Shown in pieces: positions 36,779 to 44,708 of a stretch of DNA of 64,000 nt (within the stretch, counting starts at the first letter, position 1; the number at the start of each line of letters is the position of its first letter). Source of the stretch: an uncultured bacterium (GTDB lineage Bacteria > Hydrogenedentota > Hydrogenedentia > Hydrogenedentales > Hydrogenedentaceae); the NCBI GenBank assembly GCA_938014335.1, contig CALLRP010000015.1:1-64000 (forward strand), written 5' to 3'. Under the pieces are notes generated by a model. That model saw only the letters and a list, made by a program, of their open reading frames with translations, did no database searches and was not told the DNA's origin. Made by a program: the position numbers and the translations under genes.

Positions 36779-38668
36779 TTAAAGTCTTCTCAATATCTTA
36801 ATTAATTCTATTATCCTTCCTTCTAAATCAGTATAACGAATAATTCCTTTCTTATCTATTATAAGAGATTGTGGAATCAATTCAATAGTATAATTTGTAA
36901 AAGTATCAGATTGATCGGAATCTACTCCAACCGGAAACTCTATTTGATACTCCTTAATATAATTTTGGACTTCATCATCATCAAAAGTGCCATCGTGGAT
37001 AGATAGAAACTGTACGTCCGTAATACTTTTATATAGATCAAACAGAGCTCTCATCTCTTCGACATGCTTTCTTCCCCACGGCGTCCTATCAAATCCCCCC
37101 CAAAATAACAATATAATTACTTTTCCTTCCATCTCCTTTATAGGGTTTGAGCTACCTTTGAAATTAAACCATGAACGACATTTTATTTCTGGCGCAGGCT
37201 TATCTATAAGACCTATTAATCGATTCTCATTTTCCTTATTTACAAACTTCTCTTGTTTGGGTTCATACGAATCTAACTTTACCTTCAAAGTTTTGTTTTC
37301 TTTAAATAAGTCAACCGCAAAATCACTTCTCACAAAACGTAGTGCATGTTCTGCCACAAATTGGACAGGATTTACTTCTGGCATTACATCAAACAATATT
37401 TGAAATTTCCCCTCATTATCTGTGATTGTATAAATAGGGAATTCCAAATTTGTTGTACGAATAAAAACATGGTCTCCTCCTTTTCCATCCTGGAATTTCA
37501 CTTCCCCTTTAATTTCTGGTAATTTCTTCACATATATTATAGGCATGATAATTTTTTGCTCATCCTTAAAATCTACAGGGATTTCAGGAAGACTTTCTGT
37601 AATATAACCGGGAGGTGGGAAAACTCTTACTTTTGCTTTTTTCGAACTGGATTTTAATAAATATTCCCCCTTTTCGTTTGTAAAGGTAAAATCCTCGACA
37701 TCATTTTCTTCGCGAATGGCTACCTTTGCTAATTTACAAGGACTTCCATCCAATAGTTGAATAGTACCTTGGAGAAAAAGAGCTCCCTTAAATTCAAAAT
37801 CTATTGGAATCTCATCCTCAATCATATTTACAACAGATATTTCTTTGGGAACTGTATTCGGGTATTCAGGATGAGTTGCAAAAATTGTATATTCACCCTT
37901 ATCAAGACGAATACGGTATAAACCTTCTTTATCCGTTTTTACAGGCAAAAAGAGTCGTTGATTATTAGCCCCTTTTTGTAAAATTATAATAGTTGCATTC
38001 TTTATTCCTTTCCCATCTTTTACAACTCTTCCCCGTATCAAAGTTCCTTTCTGTAAAATAACATCCATATTTTTATTTTCATTAATAGGAACAAAAGGTA
38101 AATAAGTATCTGCATAATCTACATGAGCCACAATAACCCGTATAAATTCATTACTTGGCATATTTGTTAAGATAATCTCTCCCTCATCATTACTTCGAAT
38201 CCATCCATATCCTTGTTCAGCCAGTTCCTCCATAGGGACACAAAATTTTTCTCCTATCCATAATCGGCGTATAAAAGCCCCTGAAATAGGTGTTAAGTTA
38301 GGGTTATAAACCTTTAACTTTTGTTTTACACCGTTAAATAGGTATATCCGTATTTCTCCTTCATCCTGCATAAGAACAAAGGTACCCCCCCCTATTCGTT
38401 GTTCTTTGTCTTTTGCAATTATAGACACTTCACCGAAACCACAATTTTGAAAAAGAAAGTTTCCTGCCATATCTGACTTTGTTTTAAATATCCCTTGAAC
38501 AGCATGGACCAGCCATATATTCGTTTCTGAAGAAGGTTTCCCATCAGGTCTATATACGGCTCCTCTTACATCATAAGCTATACCCTTACTGTTGAATAAC
38601 CAATTTATTGAAATAAATATTATCAGGTATAACCATTGTTTTATTTTTAGTTTTTTTAATTTTTTCAT
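36779..38668 (-). CDS. Exported carboxypeptidase-regulatory-like protein with cysteine-less thioredoxin-fold domain
   Basis: 629 residues. The signal peptide or anchor is LKIKQWLYLIIFISINWLFN, near the N-terminus. Several beta-sandwich CarboxypepD_reg-like repeats follow (VRGAVYRPDGKPSSETNIWLV, IRGRVVKDGKGIKNATIIIL, LQGTIQLLDGSPCKLAKVAI). The C-terminal 150 residues fit the AhpC/TSA-TlpA fold: LIDKPAPEIKCRSWFN, VIILLFWGGFDRTPWGRKHV, FPVGVDSDQSDTF, PQSLIIDKKGIIRY. Where TlpA has WCxxC this protein has GGFDRTPW, so the redox cysteines are missing. It starts one base from the stop of the upstream paralogue, so the two are co-translated. Confidence 0.75.
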   Translation of the reverse strand: MKKLKKLKIKQWLYLIIFISINWLFNSKGIAYDVRGAVYRPDGKPSSETNIWLVHAVQGIFKTKSDMAGNFLFQNCGFGEVSIIAKDKEQRIGGGTFVLMQDEGEIRIYLFNGVKQKLKVYNPNLTPISGAFIRRLWIGEKFCVPMEELAEQGYGWIRSNDEGEIILTNMPSNEFIRVIVAHVDYADTYLPFVPINENKNMDVILQKGTLIRGRVVKDGKGIKNATIIILQKGANNQRLFLPVKTDKEGLYRIRLDKGEYTIFATHPEYPNTVPKEISVVNMIEDEIPIDFEFKGALFLQGTIQLLDGSPCKLAKVAIREENDVEDFTFTNEKGEYLLKSSSKKAKVRVFPPPGYITESLPEIPVDFKDEQKIIMPIIYVKKLPEIKGEVKFQDGKGGDHVFIRTTNLEFPIYTITDNEGKFQILFDVMPEVNPVQFVAEHALRFVRSDFAVDLFKENKTLKVKLDSYEPKQEKFVNKENENRLIGLIDKPAPEIKCRSWFNFKGSSNPIKEMEGKVIILLFWGGFDRTPWGRKHVEEMRALFDLYKSITDVQFLSIHDGTFDDDEVQNYIKEYQIEFPVGVDSDQSDTFTNYTIELIPQSLIIDKKGIIRYTDLEGRIIELIKILRRL

Positions 38669-38669
38669 A

Positions 38670-40715
38670 TTATTTTTTTACCATTCTTTTTATAATTGGC
38701 AAACCAAAAGTCTCGCATATTATTTTGCCACTGTCATCAATTAAATAAGTTGTAGCTATTGATGGTTGTTTGCCTAAAATTATTGGAATATTTATTTCAT
38801 TACAATCTATTGCTTCCTCAGTTATAAAGCCAATTTGAAGGTTATTGCCCAGAATACTTTTTATATTTTTCAATACTTCTTCCATAATAGGAATTTCTGA
38901 TTTATCTACAAAAATCAGCATGGAAGGACCCTTATTTAACCTATTTATACTATCCTCTTCTCTACATAAATCTATATAATTATCTTTTATTAATATTTCT
39001 TCTCGATTTTTCACATTTACTGTTGGAATATCCACCATTATTTTCCCCAAATCTCTATTTTCACCTTCCAAAAATTTCATTTCCGAAGATAGCCATAAAA
39101 CGGAACCTTCATTCGTATGAATTTTGAAAATAAGAGTTCTTAATGGGAGAACAGAATCCCAGAAAAAAGTTCCATCATAATTTGAAAGCACTCGCCATAA
39201 TAAAAACTCTTGATTAAGCGTAGGTTCTTTTAAGAAACATGAGAGGATAACTTCCGAAATAGGTTTTCCATCTTTGTTGACTATGCTTCCTTTAACTGTA
39301 CTTAATGTATGTAGATCTGTTTCATGTAGTTTGTTTATATCTTTATTATCCACAATAAAAATGTTTCCTTTGCTCTCTTCGGGGATTTCCGCATAGCCAA
39401 TTATTTCCCCACTCATCGGTATTGATGTTAAATTTAATTCAAAAGGATTGTTAATATCACCTGCATACCAACCTAATTGAGGTGGTTCTAATACAGAAAC
39501 AATCACCCTTTTTACAATTAATTTGTCCTGTTCTGACACATTAAATTTTACTTTCAAGGGAGCTATTTTTTTGACCCATACTCCGGGTAATATAATTTCA
39601 TCTTTCCCACTAACAACAACCCTTAATTGTGATGGTTGGGGAATAGAATAACCTGGAATTGGCTCAAATGTAATATATGCCTGACCATAGACAACTTTCC
39701 CACGAAACTTACCTTTTGTCCCTGTAATAAGAGACATTGCCTTTTTACCTCCTTGCTCAATAGAAACTTTCGCCCCGGGAACAGGTTTTCCTGAAATAGC
39801 ATCCATAATTTGTCCGGAAATATATACAGAGGGGAATACTTGTATGTGTATATGTTCTCCTATCGAATTTGCTATTTGTTTGATTTCCCAGCCTGCACTC
39901 TGCAACTGACTTGCTTCTGCTTTACATAGATAAGTACCCGGATTTAAACGGATTGTAAATTCTCCATTACTATTTGTTCTTACACATACACTTTCGTATG
40001 GTGGTTGTACATTTTTAATAATAACATCCGAGTTAGCCACTTTCACCTTATTGTCATTCTGAATCGTATATACCGAACCTAATACCACACACCCCTTTGA
40101 CATTGTTATTTTAATATCCTGTCCAGGAGATATATTTTCTACTGTTGTAACCGCATATTCCGGATGCACCACTTTTACCGATATAGATTGTTTAATGGGA
40201 ATTTTGTCTAACACAAAATATCCATCTTTATCCGAAACTACTTTTTTATATCCAAAAGATGTAAGTTTAGAACAAGGGATAGCTATTTTATCTACACCCA
40301 AAATAGCAAACCGTTCTACTTCCGCTCCTAAAATACCTATTTCTTTTCCTTTCTCATTAGAAACAATAATTTTACCATTAATAGATACAGCAGGAACTAA
40401 AATAATCTCCAATCCTAAAAGATTTTCTTCAGCGGGCAAATTAATATGAATACCTGACCATGCCATATCTTTAGTAGTGGCAAAAATACCTGTAGGTCCT
40501 TCTATCAAATTACGAAATTCAAATTCGCCATTACCATCCGTATAAGTTTGAATTAATGGACTTAATAAACTTTGCTCACAATATACCTCTGCATTTTTAA
40601 CAGGGATATTATTACTATTTATCACTCTTCCCCTGATAGAACAAGCTTCGGCATAAGACAAAAAAGAACTCTTTATAATAAACAGGAAACATACAATTCT
40701 GAATAAACTCTTCAT
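38670..40715 (-). CDS. Exported carboxypeptidase-regulatory-like protein with vestigial thioredoxin-like tail
   Basis: 681 residues from ATG 40715, chosen because it gives a clean signal peptide (MKSLFRIVCFLFIIKSSFLS, ending YAEA) and follows the protease stop by 7 bases; an upstream ATG at 40856 would lie deep inside that gene. Repeated CarboxypepD_reg-like modules include IRGRVINSNNIPVKNAEVYC, VLGSVYTIQNDNKVKVANSD and ISGQIMDAISGKPVPGAKVS. The last 90 residues (SMLIFVDKSEIPIMEEVLKN, PSIATTYLIDDSGKIICETF) look like the end of a thioredoxin fold without active cysteines. It is a partial paralogue of the next gene and may bind partners or cell-surface material through its beta domains. Confidence 0.72.
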   Translation of the reverse strand: MKSLFRIVCFLFIIKSSFLSYAEACSIRGRVINSNNIPVKNAEVYCEQSLLSPLIQTYTDGNGEFEFRNLIEGPTGIFATTKDMAWSGIHINLPAEENLLGLEIILVPAVSINGKIIVSNEKGKEIGILGAEVERFAILGVDKIAIPCSKLTSFGYKKVVSDKDGYFVLDKIPIKQSISVKVVHPEYAVTTVENISPGQDIKITMSKGCVVLGSVYTIQNDNKVKVANSDVIIKNVQPPYESVCVRTNSNGEFTIRLNPGTYLCKAEASQLQSAGWEIKQIANSIGEHIHIQVFPSVYISGQIMDAISGKPVPGAKVSIEQGGKKAMSLITGTKGKFRGKVVYGQAYITFEPIPGYSIPQPSQLRVVVSGKDEIILPGVWVKKIAPLKVKFNVSEQDKLIVKRVIVSVLEPPQLGWYAGDINNPFELNLTSIPMSGEIIGYAEIPEESKGNIFIVDNKDINKLHETDLHTLSTVKGSIVNKDGKPISEVILSCFLKEPTLNQEFLLWRVLSNYDGTFFWDSVLPLRTLIFKIHTNEGSVLWLSSEMKFLEGENRDLGKIMVDIPTVNVKNREEILIKDNYIDLCREEDSINRLNKGPSMLIFVDKSEIPIMEEVLKNIKSILGNNLQIGFITEEAIDCNEINIPIILGKQPSIATTYLIDDSGKIICETFGLPIIKRMVKK

Positions 40716-40722
40716 ATTATAT

Positions 40723-41988
40723 TTATCTTTGAATAACCTGCATAACCCCCCGAGACAAACTAGTATAATCAAGATGATAAATATCCCGTAATGCATCTTC
40801 AGGGTTTTCTCGCCGTTTAAGCGCCTGAATGAAGTTGAGAAACCGTCCTTGACCATATTTACTCCAAAGCATATTTACAGTTGCGTGAGATTGTAGGTAT
40901 GCAAGAGACATTTTCGTCTCCGATGCAAACATATCTTTCATAGATATTTTTTCAAGAGTATTATACGGAATTAACTCTCTGTTATTAACAAATTGTTCTA
41001 ACATCGTCTTCTCACGATTTGAAAATTCTTTTGAGAAAGTTTCTGCTAACCCTTCATTCAGCCACCAGGGTACTTTATCTTTCAGCAATTCGAAAACAAC
41101 TACATGAACATATTCATGATATATTCTTCGTTTAATTTCCTCATCAGATAAGTTCTCCCCCTTCTCATTTATGACAGGGATACGTATCTTACCATCATAA
41201 ACACCTCCTACTGTCTGACCCATTTGCACAACGGAACTAAATTGTTGAACATCATAAAGAATAACTTGAATAGGACCCGCTGGGAAGACACCTCCTAATT
41301 TTCTACCGATTTCTAAATAAGCCCTTTCTAATACAGATAGAACATATGAACGAATTTGATATGTAATTTCTTTTGGGTATGTAAGATTGAAATGGCGAGA
41401 TTGGGATATTGTCTTGTTAAATGAACTTTCTACCACTTCCTCACGACAAGCCTTATCATAACGCTCTTTTAACTGTTTCCTACTGGGGTCTATTTGTAAA
41501 ACATACTCCCATTGTGTTCGAGCAGATAATATATCATTATCACGATAATAAGCCTCTCCCAATAATTCATGCGCATCTAAAAATCCAGGTTTTAACTTAA
41601 CTGCCATTTCCAGATGTCGAATCGCTTCGATAAGCCGTCCTGCATTTAACAAAAAAGCCCCTTTTTGCAAATGAGCAAAGAAATTATTCGGATTTATCTT
41701 AATCGCTTTATCAACCAAATCTATGGCTGTGTTAAAGTTATTTCTCTTCCCTTCTTCGTCCGCGAATGCCTGTAATGCATTGCTCAAATTATTTTTAATC
41801 ACTTCATTATCTGGGCTCATAGACAAAGCGTCTGATAACAAAGTAATTGCTTTTTTATAGTCTTTTAGGTTATACGCTTCTACTCCCCGATTATTTAAAT
41901 CCATAGCATCGGAGCAAAATGTCTTCAAAGCCGATAATAACAGAAAACTACCAATAAGAATACTCAAAATAGTCCGATATTTATGCAT
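40723..41988 (-). CDS. Exported TPR protein with gluzincin-type metallopeptidase domain
   Basis: 421 residues with a signal peptide (ILSILIGSFLLLSALKTFCS). TPR-like helices span about 28-180 (NNRGVEAYNLKDYKKAITLL, AHLQKGAFLLNAGRLIEAIR, AHELLGEAYYRDNDILSART). The C-terminal half is a peptidase MA-like domain: zinc motif HEYVH at 291-295 and a probable third ligand Glu312 in PWWLNEGLAETFSKE. It is the first of three minus-strand genes; the next starts 7 bases after its stop. Family members are often periplasmic or surface proteases; the target is not known. Confidence 0.83.
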   Translation of the reverse strand: MHKYRTILSILIGSFLLLSALKTFCSDAMDLNNRGVEAYNLKDYKKAITLLSDALSMSPDNEVIKNNLSNALQAFADEEGKRNNFNTAIDLVDKAIKINPNNFFAHLQKGAFLLNAGRLIEAIRHLEMAVKLKPGFLDAHELLGEAYYRDNDILSARTQWEYVLQIDPSRKQLKERYDKACREEVVESSFNKTISQSRHFNLTYPKEITYQIRSYVLSVLERAYLEIGRKLGGVFPAGPIQVILYDVQQFSSVVQMGQTVGGVYDGKIRIPVINEKGENLSDEEIKRRIYHEYVHVVVFELLKDKVPWWLNEGLAETFSKEFSNREKTMLEQFVNNRELIPYNTLEKISMKDMFASETKMSLAYLQSHATVNMLWSKYGQGRFLNFIQALKRRENPEDALRDIYHLDYTSLSRGVMQVIQR

Positions 41989-41996
41989 ACAAGCAA

Positions 41997-42383
41997 TTAT
42001 TCCTTACATACTGCAATGGCTTCTATTTCAACAGGAATTCCACCTGGCAATTGAGACACTCCAACACAACTACGAGACGGGAAATCCTTTTCAAAGTATT
42101 TTTTATAAATATTATTAAATTCAGGGAATAAATGCATATCTGTTAGAAAAACAGTAACCTTAATTACATCAGAAAAGTCACAACCACATTCATTAAGAAT
42201 GACTTTCAAATTTTCCATCGTATATTCCACTTGTTCAGTAAAAGTCCCCTTTACTACTCCTGAGCCATCACGATTAAAAGGTCCTTGACCCGATACATAA
42301 AGGAAATTATCCACTTTGACAGCATGAGAGTAGGGTCCTACAGCCGGAGGAGCTTCTTTACTAATAATATGTTTTTTAGACAT
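41997..42383 (-). CDS. RidA family protein (reactive enamine/imine deaminase)
   Basis: Hydrolyses reactive enamine or imine intermediates from PLP enzymes such as threonine dehydratase, protecting other PLP enzymes. The 128 residues show APPAVGPYSHAVKVDNFLYV, SGQGPFNRDG, a typical TENLK-like helix (YTMENLKVILNECGCDFSD), the substrate-binding Arg in FPSRSCVGV and the closing LPGGIPVEIEAIAV. It lies 8 bases upstream of the TPR-protease and may share its promoter, although the functions are unrelated. Confidence 0.93.
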   Translation of the reverse strand: MSKKHIISKEAPPAVGPYSHAVKVDNFLYVSGQGPFNRDGSGVVKGTFTEQVEYTMENLKVILNECGCDFSDVIKVTVFLTDMHLFPEFNNIYKKYFEKDFPSRSCVGVSQLPGGIPVEIEAIAVCKE

Positions 42384-42540
42384 ACTTTATTCTCCTTTTC
42401 TTCCTCTTAAAACGAAAAATACTTTATAAACATAGACTTTAAATTACATTTTATATTCTTGATATATTATACATACTCTTTTACTTGATATTTCATAATA
42501 TTTCTTTTAATGTAACCCTGCTTAATAAGAAGTAACATCA

Positions 42541-43503
42541 ATGCGTTGGAAATTTATTGATCAATATCGAGGTTTTGCTATATTCGGCATGATTCTTGTC
42601 AATGTTTGCTGTGAATTTAATAATTCTCCTTATTGGTTAGTCCATCACCCCATTGGATTTACATTTGCTGACTTTGTAGCACCTGCTTTCATATTTATTG
42701 TTGGTTTTTCTTATCGTCTATCTTTCAAAAAGTTATTAGAACATCAACCCTTACCCATTGTAAGAAAAAAATTCATCAAAAGATATCTTATAATTACTTT
42801 TTTGGGGGTTTTATATGGATTCTTTGATTTTTATGTATCCGTATGGGATGCCTTAACTGATATTGGTATTGCAGGATTACTTTTATATCCTTTTATTGGA
42901 AAAAATAAGCATTACATTATACTTTCAGGACTTATTTATCTAATAGTTTATCAATCCTTATTCTCTTTTACCTCGTATGGAAAATGGCTAATGGCACATT
43001 CTATAGATGGAGGTCCCTTGGGTCCATTAAGTTGGTCATTTATTTTAGCCTGTGGTGCTTTTTGTGCTGTTCTATTCGAAAATGATAAAAACAAAGGCTT
43101 TTTCCCCATATTTTTATCTTGGCTATTATTTGGATTATTCTTGATTGCTTTGGGATATTTTCTAACTACTCCATATTCATTTTTTGCCCTCCCCTTTACA
43201 CAAAAAGGGATGACCGCTTCTTATTCTATCTTTTCCTCTGGATTATGTAGTATTGTTTTATGTATCTTTTTCATAATAAATGAAAAATTAAAGTTTGCTA
43301 TAAATGCACTAACAACAATGGGAAAAAATCCACTCGTGCTTTATTTTTTACAGGCAATTCTAATATTTGTAATGGGTTTTTCAGTGTTAAACAGAATTCA
43401 AAATTATTTTATAGCCCCTTTTGTTTCCGCTTTTGTTATACTTACTATATGTTATAGTATTGCTAAAATTCTTGAAATAAGGTCTATTTACATTAAAGTT
43501 TAA
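42541..43503 (+). CDS. Polytopic membrane protein, heparan-alpha-glucosaminide acetyltransferase-like (DUF1624/DUF5009)
   Basis: 320 residues with eight to ten hydrophobic segments. The N-terminus RWKFIDQYRGFAIFGMILVN followed by TFADFVAPAFIFIVGFSYRL is the signature of the acyltransferase-like family related to HGSNAT/YeiB. RKKFIKRYLIITFLGVLYGF and MGKNPLVLYFLQAIL are further family landmarks. Members acetylate sugars or are uncharacterised. AAGAAG precedes the ATG. A sialidase-like gene follows 14 bases later, and the pair could modify amino-sugar polymers, which is inference. Confidence 0.75.
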   Translation: MRWKFIDQYRGFAIFGMILVNVCCEFNNSPYWLVHHPIGFTFADFVAPAFIFIVGFSYRLSFKKLLEHQPLPIVRKKFIKRYLIITFLGVLYGFFDFYVSVWDALTDIGIAGLLLYPFIGKNKHYIILSGLIYLIVYQSLFSFTSYGKWLMAHSIDGGPLGPLSWSFILACGAFCAVLFENDKNKGFFPIFLSWLLFGLFLIALGYFLTTPYSFFALPFTQKGMTASYSIFSSGLCSIVLCIFFIINEKLKFAINALTTMGKNPLVLYFLQAILIFVMGFSVLNRIQNYFIAPFVSAFVILTICYSIAKILEIRSIYIKV

Positions 43504-43517
43504 CCCATAAAAAGGTT

Positions 43518-44708
43518 ATGTCTATGTTCTGTTTACTTATTACATTATGTTCCATTGTTTCACAACCCATATTTTTTAAAGAGAATATTTTTCCACCAAA
43601 TGATAAGCATAATCATGGGTCAAGTATTGTCGAAACACCAGAAGGAAATCTGCTAACTGTATGGTTCCATGGTTCTGGTGAACGAACCAGTGATGATGTC
43701 ATGCTTCAAGGAGCACGCAAAAAAAAGGATGATAATCAATGGTGTGAACCTTTTATCATGGCGGATACCCCTGACCTACCTGATTGCAATCCTGTTCTTT
43801 TTGTTGACCCACGGGGCGTTCTTTGGCTATTTTGGATAGCCGTTCAGGATAATCAATGGGGGGGCTCTCTCCTAAAATATCGCATATCTACAGATTATGA
43901 AAAAAATGGTCCTCCCAACTGGAAATGGCAGGATGTTATACATGTTCGTCCTCAAAATCTGGAACAAAAATTTTTAGAAGTTATAGAAAGGGGACAACCT
44001 GCTATTGATGCACTATCTACTATTGAGCCTCAATTAAAAGAAAAGGTTGAATCGACTAAAAAATCTGCCCAGACGAAACTTCATCAGCGTTTAGGTTGGA
44101 TGACTCGTATCCATCCTATCATGATTACTGAGAATAGAATAATGTTGGGTTTATACTCAGATGTATTTAACTGTTCATTAGCCGGTTTTACAGAGGATTG
44201 GGGAGAACATTGGTTTTTTAGCAATCCCATTTTAGACAAAGAAATAAAAAATATTGCAAATATTCAACCCAGTTTCGTAAAGAAAAAGGATGGCACTGTT
44301 ATTGCATTTATGAGAGATAACGGAATCCCCAAAAGAGTCCGAGTAGCCTATTCCCGTGATTTGGGAATGACATGGTCTGATGTTTCTATGCTGGATATTC
44401 CTAACCCCGGTTCAAGCGTTGAATGTATTACTCTTAACAACGGAAAATGGATTTTAGTTTGTAATGACACCCTTGATGGAAGACATCGTTTAAGTGTTTA
44501 TATGTCAGATGATGAAGGACAAACATGGAAATGGAAAAAATCCATTGAAGAAGCTGAAAAGGATAAAGGTTCTTACTCCTACCCATCTGTAATACAGACA
44601 AAAGATGGATTTATTCATTGTACATATTCATGCCGAGAAGAAAGTATTAGAGGTTCAACCATTCGCCACGCATGGTTTAATGAAGAGTGGATTACGGACA
44701 GCAATTAA
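43518..44708 (+). CDS. Secreted sialidase/neuraminidase-like beta-propeller protein
   Basis: 396 residues with a short signal peptide (MFCLLITLCSIVSQP). It opens with the family form HNHGSSIVETPEGNLLTVWF and shows Asp-box-like repeats (VAYSRDLGMTWSDV, VYMSDDEGQTWKWKK) and closing KDGFIHCTYSCRE. These features mark the BNR/exo-alpha-sialidase-like superfamily, which includes true sialidases and other glycan lyases or hydrolases. An Arg triad expected for sialidase cannot be verified by eye. The stop shares TTAA with the convergent coiled-coil gene. Confidence 0.82.
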   Translation: MSMFCLLITLCSIVSQPIFFKENIFPPNDKHNHGSSIVETPEGNLLTVWFHGSGERTSDDVMLQGARKKKDDNQWCEPFIMADTPDLPDCNPVLFVDPRGVLWLFWIAVQDNQWGGSLLKYRISTDYEKNGPPNWKWQDVIHVRPQNLEQKFLEVIERGQPAIDALSTIEPQLKEKVESTKKSAQTKLHQRLGWMTRIHPIMITENRIMLGLYSDVFNCSLAGFTEDWGEHWFFSNPILDKEIKNIANIQPSFVKKKDGTVIAFMRDNGIPKRVRVAYSRDLGMTWSDVSMLDIPNPGSSVECITLNNGKWILVCNDTLDGRHRLSVYMSDDEGQTWKWKKSIEEAEKDKGSYSYPSVIQTKDGFIHCTYSCREESIRGSTIRHAWFNEEWITDSN

